Below, piece after piece: positions 10,809 to 23,180 of a stretch of 64,000 nucleotides of DNA. Source of the stretch: Nageia nagi (taxonomy: Eukaryota; Pinophyta); contig JBITNC010000001.1 in the NCBI GenBank assembly GCA_050084985.1, positions 49,042,001-49,106,000 on the forward strand, in the 5' to 3' direction. How positions within the stretch are numbered: position 1 is the first letter of the stretch; each line of letters begins with the position of its first letter. The notes under the pieces are model-generated. The model saw nothing but the letters and a program-made list of their open reading frames with translations. It did not search any database and was not told the origin of the DNA. A program made the position numbers and the translations under genes.

Positions 10809-13800
10809 ATGTCTGCAAATTCCATCAAAATGGGTAAGTTCACAGCATCCCAAAGCATAGTTAATGATAGAAATGAGATTTTTTTGATACAAATATATTG
10901 GAGAGAAATATAGATATGAAAGTTAAATACCTTGAAGCTGTAAAATCCAAAGACAAATATTTATGGGATTTGCTTTATGATTATGAGTTCATTGTCCCAT
11001 TTTTATGGGAGAGGTGTCACCCCTATCCTAGATTGATGGATTCCCTATCTCTAAAACTTGTAATTGAGTCTAAAAATTTTCAAAATAGTGAATGAGCTAT
11101 AATTCTTGATATGATTCATTTTGCTATGCCTAAATCCCTTCATAAGATAAATACCTCAAAAGATTGGGCTAGTGTAAAAGTTACAACAAAAGATTCAAAT
11201 AAATATCCCTTAGAATGTTTGAATCCCTTGTTGTTGAGCCCTATCATAGAAAAGAAAAATTTTTACGGGATATCAAGATTTAAAATTGACTTGGCCTATT
11301 TCCTTATGATGATTATGGTATTATGTGAAGAGGACATATAGATCATACAATCAGAGCATATTACTATGGCTTTATAGATGATGAAGAACTAGGGCAAGTT
11401 TTATCATGAATGGTATGAGATGATTGATGAGAGATTGGCACTAAGATTGGCTAATAAATATAGGTTGAATCATTTCCATTATTGTTCTTTTCTTTGTTTG
11501 ATTCTTCTTGATCAACATCCAAAGGTTTTCCTAGATATACAACTTTCTTAGGTGAATGAAGATGGAACTCCTTGGAGGGTAGATGAGTGGACCCAAGTTT
11601 TGAGTATAAATGGGTTATACTATGATTTTTTAAGATTCTTTCTTTTTCCTACTCTTAATTTTATTTTTGACATAACACTTCCTAGAATTCCAAAGCTAGT
11701 TATATCAAATATAAAAGCAAGATAATTTAAGAAGGGGGACTATTATTTTTTTGATAATTACACAGTCATTTTCTTAAATGGATTATATGATAAACCAATA
11801 AAGATACCATTTTATGTATCCAATTAAATTTTTTCTATGGAGGTGACTAGACAAGAGGACTATGTAGAGACCATGTGGGGAGTCACTAAGGGGAAGAAAA
11901 GCTTGTATACATATTCTTGTAGCTTCTATTCCATTCAAGCCTTGAATAGAAATTATTGGGGATATCTTACCATAAAAATGTAGAAATTGTAGTTAGAATA
12001 GATTGCACTATCATGGCTGTATGATCCATTTGGGGTATTTATAGTGCATTTGAAATTAGTAAATTCAAAGACCCCTAATTTTATCAATGTCAATGGATAA
12101 ATTTGAGAATCACAAAAATAACTTTGATATAGGGCCATTTTTGTTGGATGCTTTATTATAAACTTCATGCATGCCCTTATGGAGGCAAAAATTATGCCAT
12201 AAGAATTGAATATTGTTTTGTCATGGATAAAGAGAAAAACTTACCAAAGTCTATTCAAAAAAGCCTAGACAACTTTGACTGGATGGAGCATAAGAAGAAG
12301 TGTTCTATGCAATACAAGGTTGAAATCAAGTAAAAGTATATGGTATGGATGTATGACCAAGATAAAGCATTTTATGAGACCTATGATAAAAAATATTCCT
12401 TAGAAAAGGGAAAGGATCCCACAAAGAAAAGAGCTCAAATGGTAGATGAGATTTTGGAGGATGTAGAAGGTAAAGGTTAGATGAATACCAAAGAGGAAGC
12501 TTTGTTGAAAAAATAACACAAATAGGGTATCATAAAGCATAACTTACTTTCCACCTCAATAAAGGCTAGTGTTGTAGGTTTAATTGATGAAAGAGTTTAT
12601 TTGAAAAAGATATTATTTACATGAAAGAGCTAGAAAGAAAATTGGCTGAGGATAATGAGAAAAATAGGAAGGAGCAAGAAAAGAAGGATTTTGCCTTAGC
12701 TAAGAAGCTTGAAAAGGAAGAAGCTCCTATAAAAAATAAAATTATCAAAAAAAGGAAGGCCAATTCCATAGAAAAAAATATCCAAGAGAACAAATAAAAG
12801 CCAAAATTTGCCCAAATAGGTTCAACCTATGAAGATGATCCTTTAAAGATATATGATAGAGAGTGATGAACCAACCAAGGATGTTATTATTGTTGAATTT
12901 GATAAGCTTGATGATAATGAAAGTGAAGAAAATAAATCAACTCAGCCCTTTAGAGTTCTTAGGAGGAGTTAGACTAATATATCTTGCCTAAAGAATACAC
13001 CATCTAAAGATGAGAGCCTTACATCACCAAAAAAGAAGAAGAAGATTAATCCAGAGGTTCAAGAAGAGAAAGAGAAAATGTCAGATCTAGTATAAAATGT
13101 TACATCTTCATAAAACACAATTTCAGTGAGCCCATAATAAATGATAATGGTAAGTGATAAATTAAATGATGAAGATGATGTTGTTGTCACTATGGTGCCT
13201 CCTATTTCTATCTGGAAAATAGATACTTCTTCTCAAACTATTGAATATAGCAAAATATAAAAATCAAATCAAGATTAGTTTGAGAAGATGCACAAGGAGA
13301 AAAAATATTTTAGGGAATATACAATTGGATATAGTAGTAAATATTTGAAAATAAGTTTCATATGTTTTAGAAACACAACTTGATCCAAGTTCTAAATAAG
13401 CTTTAGATGCTAAGGGCATATCTTTGTAATTGAGATCTAACAAAATAAGTTGGATGGAAAAAAGGAAGATCATGAAAATTGGTATGACTTTGATGGATGT
13501 AGATGTGATCATACTAGAGAGGAAAGTTGATAAATTAAAAAAGCAACAAGCTGTACCTACTAAAAAAGAAAAGTTCCACTTCACTCAGATTAACTTATTG
13601 AACACAAAAATTCAATAGTTGTAAGAAGCCATTGAGTATTCCAAGTTAGCCAAAGTTATAGAGGAAAGAGAAGAAGAATTAAAATTCAAGGGTATAGAGT
13701 TCACCATGAAGAATGGTCAAATTGAGGCCTTAGAACTAGAGATAGATTGTTTGAAGGCTACATTGAAGAGTATGGAAATAGAACGCAAATATTTAGGAGA

Positions 13801-14666
13801 AGAAAAGAGAAAGCTCCAAGAGATTTTGAAGAATTTGTAGGATGCTTACCTAAAGGCAGTTATAAAGAATTTTGCTAAGGCCAAGGCAAAGTTTGAAGAG
13901 AAGCTGAAGATCAAAGATTAGACTCCAACCTATGATAAAAAGGCACTAGTACAAACATGATTACCAATAGATGTATTAAAGAATATTAATTTTGGATATT
14001 AAGGTAAGGCGATACCTATTTTGGGTTTATTACATTCAATTTAGGAATATGTATTATATTGTGAGAAGAAGATAGATGAGTATAAGGCTATTTTTTGACT
14101 TGAAGAGCAAAATTGTAAACATGTCTAATGAAAATGCAAAAATTATCAAATTAATGAATTGGAAAGATGTATTGGACACATGCACATATAATTCCCATGA
14201 TAGAATTTTGGCAATGTATCAGAAAGTGGTCTAGTTGCATGAGCTAATACTTTTTATGGATAAATGCACAAAGTCACTCATGTTAGAAATTGAAATATTA
14301 AATGGTGTCTTGAATTTTTTTGAAAAAAACAAGATGCCTCCCTTGTATAAGGGGGATAAGACTATGTATATGCTTGATGAGATAAAACCATTTTATGATC
14401 AAGTGCAAAAAATAGATGATAGCTTTGCAGATTGGGCAAAGGATAATTTTGAAGATAAGTCATCAAAGTTTGTCCGTGAGATGATAAAGGTGGAAAAATG
14501 GGTTACAAAATTATTAAGGATCAAACAAAATATCAACTTGAAGATTATCAATCAATTTGTTTCCTTAGCCATGCTCATTTAAGATACAAATATGTTGTAT
14601 GATGAAGAGTGGTCCATAACCTTAGCGATTTTGCCAAAAGTTACATCTAAGGATGTAACAACCTAA
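10809..14666 (+). pseudogene. ORF-X of element A: unrecognised long ORF between integrase and 3' LTR
   Basis: ATG 10809 (MSANSIKMGKF) opens a reading that shifts by one base at a T run near 10880 and can then be followed, with stops and further shifts, to a TAA at 14664. That is roughly 1,280 codons. The first half (10900-12330) is globular and aromatic-rich, with WRVDEWTQVL and ITLPRIPKLV. The middle (12590-13250) is Lys/Glu-rich and low in complexity. The 13430-13920 part reads as a coiled coil (LERKVDKLKKQQ; LEIDCLKATLKSMEIERK). I see no signal peptide or clear membrane span, so an env-like protein is not supported. Element D has an ORF of similar size in the same place. I do not recognise the family; a plant mobile domain or other captured host domain remains possible. 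Confidence 0.5.
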
Positions 14667-15470
14667 GGTATTTTTTTGTACACTTTGATAGTAATTTTTG
14701 TATAGAGCTTATAGTTTTGGTCTTGAGTTTGAGATTTGGTAGCACAAATCTACCAACCAGTTTCTAAAATGTATATCCATTCATACTTTTGGAGATATAA
14801 GAAGAGTTTTGTATGGGTATGCTCTTTTTTCATCCTTTATTGTTTTTTGAATAATTTATACTTAGTTAATTTTAGATATTTTTATGATGTTTGATTTTGC
14901 AAAAATTCGGTAGTGTTGGAGTGCACATAGTTTGCCAAAATGGTAATAGAATTAGTTAGTGTAAGGACTTAGCTAATTTTTGAGCATTTTCTATAGTGTT
15001 CAATTTTGAAAAATATCCAACAGCTTTTTGATGTATGAAATTCATTAGAATAGAAGAAAAATCATTATAGTTTTATACTTAGCTATTTTCTCATGTTTTA
15101 CAAAATATTTGATTTTGGCAAAGATCTGAAAGAGCAGATAAGATCAATTTTTATTAGAACATCAAGAAAATTGTACAAGGCATTTTATATAGTTCTAGCC
15201 CTATTGGAGGTGATTCGATCATGAACCAAGGGGGATTTATATCACATCAATCATCTAAGATGTTTCAATTTTGAAGACCTAAGTTCTAGCTATCCTGATC
15301 TAAGCATGAGTGAAGAAGTCTACCAAAATAGTTCATTTTGTTATGTATTTGATTCCAATGGGTCCATCAAAATAAAAGTACATGTAAATAGTATCATAAC
15401 CTCTATAAAATACATTTTCATTCAAATAAGGTGATTTCAACTTCCAAATTCAAGTTGTAAGTTCCAAACA
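14667..15470 (+). other. 3' untranslated interior of element A
   Basis: About 800 AT-rich bases without a supportable gene lie between ORF-X and the 3' LTR. Confidence 0.4.
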
Positions 15471-15480
15471 AGCTGAAGGG
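15471..15480 (+). other. Polypurine tract of element A
   Basis: The run agctgaaggg sits immediately before the TG that opens the 3' LTR, the normal place for the plus-strand primer. Confidence 0.55.
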
Positions 15481-16207
15481 TGTTAGTGTACATGAAGGAT
15501 TATTTTAGATATTTATAAATTGATATCTAAGTTATAAATTTGATCAAATATCAAATATGATATGTTGTAAATATCTCAATAGTTAGTTACAAATATTATA
15601 TGTGTTAGAGTTTGTTAGGAACTAGTTAAAAGATATTTTACAGAGGAAAACTATAAGTATCATATCTATTATAAGAGAAGGGATCAAATATAGTAGATAT
15701 TTCTCTTATTTTATCCTTATATCAGTGATAATAGAATATAATGTGCTTCTTGATCTCTTGAATTAGATCAAATTATTATTTTTCTTAGATCATTATGTTA
15801 TATGCTTGTTTGCACTTCATGGATTATGAGAGGTTATCAATAATTAATCCATATTTGCAAAGCACTTGTAAGTTATTATTACTTGGAGTGTCATGCATTA
15901 TTTGGTGGCTACAAATTCAAACCATTCGATCAACTTGGATTCTCCTATAATGAATGCTTATGATGGTCTAAATTTTTTCTTTTGCTTATTTGTAGACACT
16001 AACCTAGAATCTTAGATTTACTTTAGTTTTGCAAGTTTGCTTTCTACAACCTTTGCTTTTGCAATTCCCAATTTGATCTTGATAGGAACCAACATTCTTT
16101 AGAGATAGATTTCTAGCAATATAAATCACATCATCAAAATTATAACTATGAATTTGATACACAAGCATGTGTACAAATTACATAATCTTAGTCAACAATA
16201 ACCAACA
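15481..16207 (+). repeat. 3' LTR of element A
   Basis: It starts TGTTAGTGTACATG after the purine tract, and its last 488 bases repeat window bases 1-491. The right end is uncertain by about 10 bases because the target DNA (caacaaggtcataaaa) resembles the LTR end. The sequence after it is the left arm of palindrome P1. Confidence 0.85.
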
Positions 16208-17251
16208 AGGTCATAAAAGGAAACATCATTGACCATACCCATAAAAATTTCTACACACTTACCATTCTTTGACTATAACATGAAGCTCATTTCAATACAA
16301 TGATATTAAGATCATGTACAAAATAAAAAGAAATGGGAAAAAAGACAAGTTTTCACTTTCTCCATAAAAAATAATTCACAAATAATACAAGCACTAATTT
16401 AGAACTAAACTCAATTCATAGAAACAAAAATCCTTTTATGATGGAAAATATAAATCATAGTAGAAAAATAAATCAAGAAAGTTATTAAGCTTAATTGTAT
16501 AGTGGAAAGAGGCATTTTTGTGTGAATCCATTGATCATTCTTCAATATCTATTATGGCATCAAATTGGTGGCCATGTGATATTCATAATAACCAAGTAGA
16601 TAAAAAATAACTTTATATAATTTATACTTTTCATTGTACTCTACCATCCTTCCCATCCACAAACCATTTTTGTCCCATACCTCCATTGCTTCTCCCACCA
16701 TAAAATCCCTCCTCAAATCTAGCTCAATTGGTTTGAGCTTCACTATTTTGGGATCCTATGCTTCCTACAAGATCTTATTTCATTTTAGTTTCAAAAGATA
16801 ATGTACTACATAATTAAGACATGCTTCAATACCTCATCTATAAATTATGCTTGATACCACACCATAATAACCATCTTTGATGCATAGAACTCCAATATCC
16901 TCTAATATTTTGGAATCCTATTATCTCTTATGGCAATGGGTTTGGAGCTTTTTCCCTCTCATCTACATCAGTTTGGAAATTTTCTCTATATATCTTCTTC
17001 TATATTAAACAAACATGCATATAGAGTTGCAAGGGTAGTTGTGAGGCATTATGGAGAAAGAGTGGTGGTTTTTTATGGGATTTTTCTTCTTGTGGGAGAT
17101 GGTTATTAACTTTTTTTTTTGGTTTGATACAAATTAAAAATCCCAATCCTCCATACCATATTGATATCATAAAAAGGATGGTGGTTTTTTTAAGTGAAAA
17201 TTATTACGAAAGTTTACATGGAATATGGTAGATGATAAGGAGTCACAAACT
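16208..17251 (-). repeat. Palindrome P1, left arm (truncated by element A)
   Basis: This is the reverse complement of 17320-18370, with many substitutions. Landmark pairs: 'gtcacaaact' at 17251 against 'agtttgtgac' at 17320, and 'ataacatgaagct' near 16275 against 'agcttcatgttat' at 18290. It also matches 22385-23464 directly. It carries an Agenet fragment. Confidence 0.8.
16552..16890 (-). pseudogene. Agenet (Tudor-like) fragment in P1 left arm
   Basis: Minus-strand reading: DLRRDFMVGEAMEVWDKNGL, then WMGRMVEYNEKYKLYKVIF and YYEYHMATNLMP. This is the beta-strand pattern of a plant Agenet domain: 'G..VEVw...gWw.grVv.yd...k.YkVif', ending in a residue pair like 'lRP'. The upstream Agenet repeat (16745-16890) is broken by stops. 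Agenet proteins are nuclear chromatin or RNA readers in plants, but this fragment is not a gene: it lacks start, introns and remainder, and lies in a repeat arm. Confidence 0.55.
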
Positions 17252-17319
17252 TAGAGCTAAATCTAGAAGCTTCTTTATCTTAGTTTTAGATAGGTAGATA
17301 GTTCTTAATGTATTTTAAT
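17252..17319. repeat. Spacer of palindrome P1
   Basis: These 68 bases between the arms are not palindromic themselves, but they are conserved as 23465-23533 at the next junction ('agcttctttatct', 'ggtagatagtt'). Shared spacer sequence argues for duplication of a whole unit rather than two independent insertions. Confidence 0.7.
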
Positions 17320-19000
17320 AGTTTGTGACTCCTTATTATCCCCCATATTCTATGTAAACTACCTTAAGAATTTTCACTTGAAAACCATCATTCTTTGCAT
17401 GATATAAATATGGCGATGGAGGATTTGGATCTATAATTAGTGTCATACCAATAAAAATAGATAAGAGCCATCTTTTTCAAGAAATAAAACCTAATAAAAA
17501 TCCAACACTATCATGCACTATTATCCTTGTAACTATATATGCATGTTTTCCTTATTGAGAAAAGATACAAGGAGAATTTCCAATACAATGGTTAAGGTGA
17601 GAGGGAAGAAGCTCCAAACCCATGGTCATAGAAGATAAAAGGATTTAAAAACATTAGATAAGATTGAATTGTTATTCATCAAACATGGCTATTATGGTGT
17701 GTGGTACCAAGCAATATTTATAGATGATATTTTGAAGGATGGATTCATTGTGTAGTAAATTGATGTTTTGGACCTAAAATGGAGTAGGGGCTTGCAAGAG
17801 GTGAGAGATCCCAGAATGGTGAGGCCTAAACCTCAAAATCTAGATTTGAGAAGGGATTTTATGGTGGGAGAAGAAGCAAAGATATGGAACAAATATGGTT
17901 GGTGTATTGGGAGGGTGCTAGAGTACGATGATGATAATAAAGTATATAATGTTATTTTTTATCTGTTTGGTTACTATGAATATCATATGGCTTCCAATTT
18001 GAGGCCATCATAGATATTTAAGAATTATTAATGGATTCACCCAACAATGGCCCTTACCATCATACAAGTAAGCTTTATAGGTTGCATAATTTATTTTTCT
18101 ACTATGATTTATATTTTCCATCATAAATGGATTTTTATTTCACTAAATTTTTGCTATTTGAATCGAGTTTGGTTGTATAGTGATGCTTACATTATTTGTG
18201 AACATATGGATAAATATGGAAAATTTTCTTCTTTATTCCCATTTATTTTTATTTTGTTGCATGATATCAAGCTTAAGGTGTTGAATTGAGCTTCATGTTA
18301 TAGTCAAGAAGTGGTAGATTCTTGGAATTTGCAATGGGTTTGGTTGATGATGTTTCTTTCACTCTTTTTTTGTATGTAAAAAAATATGGTTTCATGCTAT
18401 ACTCTACTTGATTTTTCAATTAACTATAATAATTTTATTCATTATATTCCTTCTCTCTTGGACATGTCAAAATATTTTTCACACATGTACTTGAAAAGAT
18501 AATATGCTAACTAGTAACATCCCTCTTTTATCCTCTAGCTATATGATTATGCTAACTGGAAACATCCCTCTTTCCTCCTATAACTTTTATGAGTTGCATT
18601 TCTTTGTGCTTGTTTACAACAAGTTAGATAAGAAACATTCCATGTGAAATTGGTAGGCCTAACAAATTGATTATTAAAGTACCTCTACCTTCAATATAAA
18701 GTGTTATAAATCCAATCCCTTTAGCATTGGGTAATGTTATTCATTGAAGATTTTATTTATAGGGAACAACTTATTGTATAACGATATATTATTTGATTTA
18801 GGAAAATTAAAAATCATGATCATTTAACCCTATATAATGTTTACCTAGAATCTTACAAGATATGTATCTTCTAAACAAGGCACTTATATCAATAATCATG
18901 GTAAGAATTAATATGTGATAAAATAAAAGGGTTATTTCTATGAGTATCAACCTTCCCATTTCCACTCTTTCTTTAAATTTTTGGATACACTATTGATGAA
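17320..19000 (+). repeat. Palindrome P1, right arm
   Basis: Inverted copy of 16208-17251 (inner part) and of about 21940-23464 (whole), and direct copy of 23534-24469 plus 30468-31210. It contains an Agenet gene fragment at 17660-18013 and runs into an LRR fragment at 19040. Around 17370-17560 the minus strand keeps a reading with KRWLL and DPNPP that recurs in the other arms. Confidence 0.75.
17660..18013 (+). pseudogene. Tandem Agenet (Tudor-like) fragment in P1 right arm
   Basis: This is the best-preserved of the four copies. A first module reads KIELLFIKHGYYGVWYQAIF, with LQEVRDPRMVRPKPQ at its end, the typical Agenet 'E.vd...lRP.P' close. A second module reads DLRRDFMVGEEAKIWNKYGW, CIGRVLEYDDDNKVYNVIF and HMASNLRPS before a TAG at 18011. 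One stop interrupts module 1. Two adjacent Agenet modules of about 60 residues are common in plant proteins. There is no neighbouring exon, so this is a captured gene piece; function in the repeat is not implied. Confidence 0.6.
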
Positions 19001-19029
19001 TTTGAATTTATTTAGAACTATTACAAATT

Positions 19030-19220
19030 TTATTGAAAAATTTAAAGAGAGAACCTCTTTGAATTTAGATATAAATAACCTGATGAGAAGCATACATCAA
19101 AGTATATGTAACTAGTTTTTTTTTGAGAAAGTATCTCTTGACTCTAATCAATTATTTTGTACAATTCAAAAATCCATAGTAAACCTCCAAAATTTGAAAT
19201 CTTTGTACTTATACTAAAAT
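19030..19220 (+). pseudogene. Leucine-rich-repeat fragment, unit 1
   Basis: The reading LNLDINNLMRSIHQSICN, a stop, then SLDSNQLFCTIQKSIVNLQN and LKSLYLY fits the plant extracellular LRR consensus 'LxLxxNxLxGxIPxSIxNLxxL'. It is the same piece as 31264-31446 in unit 2 but more decayed. About 950 bases that follow in unit 2 are missing here. Confidence 0.55.
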
Positions 19221-20820
19221 AATTTGAGACTACAATGAAACATGAAACCTCCAAAAATCAAAGAGATATAATTTTACATTCATTCATTTGTCAAGAGTTA
19301 TCACATAGTATTCCTCAACTTAAGGATCATGATTAGCTTCTTCTCTTTAACAAAAATGTTTTTAGTTGTGTTATTGAACTGTTACATTTTTTTAAAAATA
19401 TGAATTGATTGTATAAGTTGATTGAATCAAGTAATGATAGTTGAATTATCAATATGATGAAATAAGACCATGATGTTTTAGCTTAGTTTTTAAAATGAGC
19501 TATAGAATTGTAAAAACAAAAGAAGCAATGATGCTCTAAAGGATACCTATACATTAATTTTTTTCATATTTTACATTTAAAGAAAGGTAAAATGAACATT
19601 AACATCCTTTTATAGATTATTTTGTAAGACCTATCATTAGTTTTAAAATATCATAATTTCATACTTTGAGTCCAATCTTTCCATTGAATTGCAAACTATT
19701 TCCATAGTTTTTTTATAAGTTATTTCTGTATCTATTTTGCATCAAGCTTCTTGCTTGATCTTGGTTTTTCCAAAGGGAATATATTTAGATTTTTATGATC
19801 CCAATTTTACTTTAGAAAAGAGTTTAAGGTTTTTGTAGTCATCAAATCTTCTTTAGCTTTGAATTGAATGTTTGGTACCTTTTTAGTTGTTAGCTATGAG
19901 AAAACCTCACAAGACTTTCAATGTTTTTTTTGCCACTCTAGGGACCTTAACAATATGCTTGTCATAACCTAATTTATAGAACTTCTCAAATACTAAATAT
20001 TTCATAAATTTTATTTCAAGGATCCTTCTATATATTCCATAATAACATTACTCTAAAAATCTAAGCATTAATATTGAAGACTATTAATCTCATCATTATG
20101 CTTACTTAGTAAATCATAGATTAAATTTTCATTGAAAATGACATTGAATTATTTTAAATCTATAAGAAAAAAGTATTTTATGAATCCTACCCTATTAAAG
20201 AGGACTTATCTAAAACTAAAATTTATAAATTTCTAATTTTTACTTAACTTTGTGAAATCCAAAGCCTTTGGCTAGCCCTTTTTGACTTTTCTAATTGCAA
20301 AATTCTATGATGTATTATATTGATCCATATGATATTCTCATTGAAAAAGTGTTCAAAACTATCAAAATGACTAACTTAACACTAAAGTATCTCAAATTTA
20401 AATCTAATAACTTAAATTACTATCTAACTTTGTATATCATTGTATAAAGGTTTCCAAAAAAATGATACCTAAAACTTTGGCCCTTACCTTAGGCAATTCT
20501 GGCATCTAAAAATCTATTTTTTTTACTAAAAATATGATCTATCTGATTGAATTTGAATTTGGAATCAAATCATACTACACTCCACTAAATTCCTAAATTG
20601 AACCAATTAATACTAAATCTGAACCAACTCAAATTACTAATCATGTTGATATGAAAAACTTGCCCCCAATTATCACTTTTTCTTTCTTCATATTTAGAAT
20701 TTCTATTACTACAATTGATATTAATTTCTACTTGGTTAATTTAATGAATTAAATTCATAACTCTAATAATAAAAAAAAAATAAAAAACCTTAGGCTAAAA
20801 ATAAGTAGTTCAAATAATGC
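19220..20820. other. Loop of unit 1, intron-like AT-rich DNA
   Basis: No supportable gene. It aligns with about 32560-34030 in unit 2 (landmark 'gccactctagggaccttaa' at 19931 and 33131). It probably includes intron or flank of the captured exon on the minus strand at 20824. Confidence 0.45.
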
Positions 20821-20823
20821 GCA

Positions 20824-21266
20824 TTAGATTCTTTTATTTGAGCTTTTCAGAATAAGTTCATTAGAATGTGCATTTATTTTTGAACTCACACTAATGTGAT
20901 TCTCAAAATTACCAAAAGAGACCTTGTTGGGAATTTTAATTTGTATTATCCTAGGTTTCCTATCTATCACATCAACTTTTGAGCTCACACCAACATGATT
21001 CTCATAACTATCAGAAGAGACCATGCTAGGAATTTTAATTTTTATTATCCTATGTGGCTCTTCAACTTTGGTTGAGCTCACTTCACTTATAGACACATGA
21101 TGAGCTTAAAATTTTGAAATCTAAAACTCATCATTACCTTTCTTTGAATTATTTACTTTTTAAGTTCTTTGTATGTTGTATTTTTGCATTATCCAACAAC
21201 AACATATATTCTTCTTTGTGAGACTAGAGTTGAACCATCATTATTCAGTATTTCATCCACTAAATC
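20824..21266 (-). pseudogene. Unidentified exon with duplicated IKIP motif, unit 1
   Basis: The minus-strand open frame 21096-20824 (90 residues) holds two copies of a unit of about 30 residues: HRIIKIKIPSMVSSDSYENH-VGVSSKV, then PRIIQIKIPNKVSFGNFENH-ISVSSKI. Upstream in the same direction a reading with LVDEILNNDG starts just after TTTTTCTTGTAG (21267), a good plant 3' splice acceptor. Unit 2 has the same block at 34031-34330. I do not recognise the protein. It looks like an exon taken from a host gene. Confidence 0.45.
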
Positions 21267-22756
21267 CTACAAGAAAAATCCCCAATTTTCACAAGAAAGG
21301 TATATTAATGATATGAATCCTCATAAGTGGACTTCACATATTAATATTTGGTAATAAACAATATTACATCAGGTAATCAGACCAACACATAAATGAGATT
21401 TATATGGATTTAAAAATAAGATTGTACTAAAAAAATGTTAATAAGTTTTAAATAAACCATATTAATGCTCATTAAACATTTAGTTAAATTTGAGTGGAAA
21501 TCAATAATTAAATTATTTTCAATCATCATTTCATAGTTTAATTCATTTTCCTTATTAGAAATAGAATATATGAATACATTTTTGTCAAACATATTTCAAT
21601 GTTGATTAATCACATGTATAAAATAGTTTTTGATCATACCAAATACATCCAATTTTTATCATTGCTATATTATTAGCTAAACTCACTGCAAGTTATTTAG
21701 TGTGTACTCTAAATATTTTAAAAATAAATGCATCTGACTAATAGTGAGAAAGAATTTATTTTCCATATTTATTTATTTATACCTAGTAAGACCCCCATTG
21801 ATACTATAGAAAGCATCACTCAAAATTAATCATGGTGTTATAAGAATATTTTAATGATGACTTTGGGTAAGTATAAAACAACTAGTGATTATGATATCTT
21901 CTATTGAAGTTAAGTATGAGGAAATAATCAATAGTTTATGTAACACTTTAAAGAAAAAGTGGAAATGGGAAGGATGATACTCATAGAAAACAACCCTTTT
22001 ATTTTTTTAGATATTAATTCTTGTCATGAGAATTGCTAAAATTTTCTTGTTTAAAAGATACATATCTTTTAAGATTCTAGGCATGCATTATATAAGGTTA
22101 AAAGAATAAGATTTTTCATCTTTCTAACTCAAATAGTATATTTTTATATAATAAGTTATTCACTATAAGTTATATTGAAGGTAGGGGCACTCTAATAATA
22201 AATTTTCTTAGGCCTGCCAATTTCACATGGAATGGTCCTTGCCCAATTAGCATAATTGAACAATTATAGGAAGAAAGAGGGATGTTACTATCCAACATGC
22301 TATCTTTCAAGTACATGTGTGACAAAGTAGGGTATAATATGCAAACATATTTTGTTTATATACAAAAAAAGAGTGAAGTCAACAACATATCCAAAAAAGG
22401 TCATAAAAAGAAACATCAACAACCAAACCCATGAAAAATTCTAGGAACCTACCAATCCCTAACTATAACATGAAGCTTAATTCAACACAATGATATTAAG
22501 ATCATACACAAAATAAAAAGAATTAAGAAAAAATGAAGATGAGTTTCCACCTTTCTCCATAAAAATCAATTCACAAATAATGTAAGCACTAATTTACAAC
22601 CAAATTCAATTCAATTAGAAAAAATTCAATTAAACAAAAATCCTTTTATGATGGAAAATATAAATCATAGTAGAAAAATAAATCAAGCAAGCTAGCAAGC
22701 TTACTTGCATGGTGGCAAAGGGCATTATTGGTTGAATCCATTTACCATTCTTCAAT

Positions 22757-23100
22757 ATATGAGATGGCCTCAAATTGATGGCCATCTGATATTAATAATA
22801 AATAAGTAGATAAAAAACAACTTTATATACTTTATACTTATCATTATACTTTACCACCCTCCCCATCCACCAACCATATTTTTCCCATGGCTCTATTTAT
22901 TATCCCACCATAAAATCCATCCTAAAATCTAGCTCATGAGGTTTAGGCCTCACTATTTTGGGATCTCACACTTCGTATAAGACCCTATTCCATTTTGGGT
23001 CCAAAAGATCAATGTATTGCATAGTGAATCCATCCTTCAATACCTCATCTATAAATTATGCTTGGTACCACACACCATAATAGCGACCTATGATGCATGG
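22757..23100 (-). pseudogene. Agenet (Tudor-like) fragment in P2 left arm
   Basis: Reverse-strand counterpart of 17660-18013 and 23877-24217, recognisable from the KPHELDF-type junction and the GWWMGRV-like core, but broken by several stops and shifts. This is the most decayed of the four copies. Confidence 0.45.
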
Positions 23101-23180
23101 AAATTTAATATCCTCTAATGTTTTGAAAGCCTATTATCTCATATGGCAATGGGTGTGGAGCTTCTTACATCTCACCTACA

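Larger units (their letters stand above)
1..16207 (+). mobile_element. Element A: decayed Ty3/gypsy (Tat-like) LTR retrotransposon, 5' end outside window
   Basis: Bases 1-491 are repeated at about 15719-16207, which makes them the partial 5' LTR and the 3' LTR of one element on the plus strand. In order the interior holds a tRNA-Asp-like primer site (496), gag (830), protease (about 4200), an extra RNase H (4749), RT (7737), RNase H, integrase (to 10587) and a long unrecognised ORF (10809-14666). Two later insertions interrupt it, at 1149-2782 and 5419-7732. The 3' end lies inside the palindromic repeat that begins at 16208, so A inserted into that repeat. The frame is broken by many stops and shifts, so the element is dead. 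The lineage call rests on the extra (archaeal-like) RNase H, a known trait of the Tat group; D at 46299-60075 is a relative. The target-site duplication cannot be tested because the left flank is outside the window. Confidence 0.88.

Noticed and set aside
10809-14666. Envelope-like gene in element A, as in Athila elements
   Set aside because: No signal peptide, no clear transmembrane segment, and a coiled-coil C-terminus that is Lys/Glu rich.
16190-16215. Target-site duplication of element A
   Set aside because: Only the right flank is in the window and the LTR end resembles the target, so no duplication can be shown.
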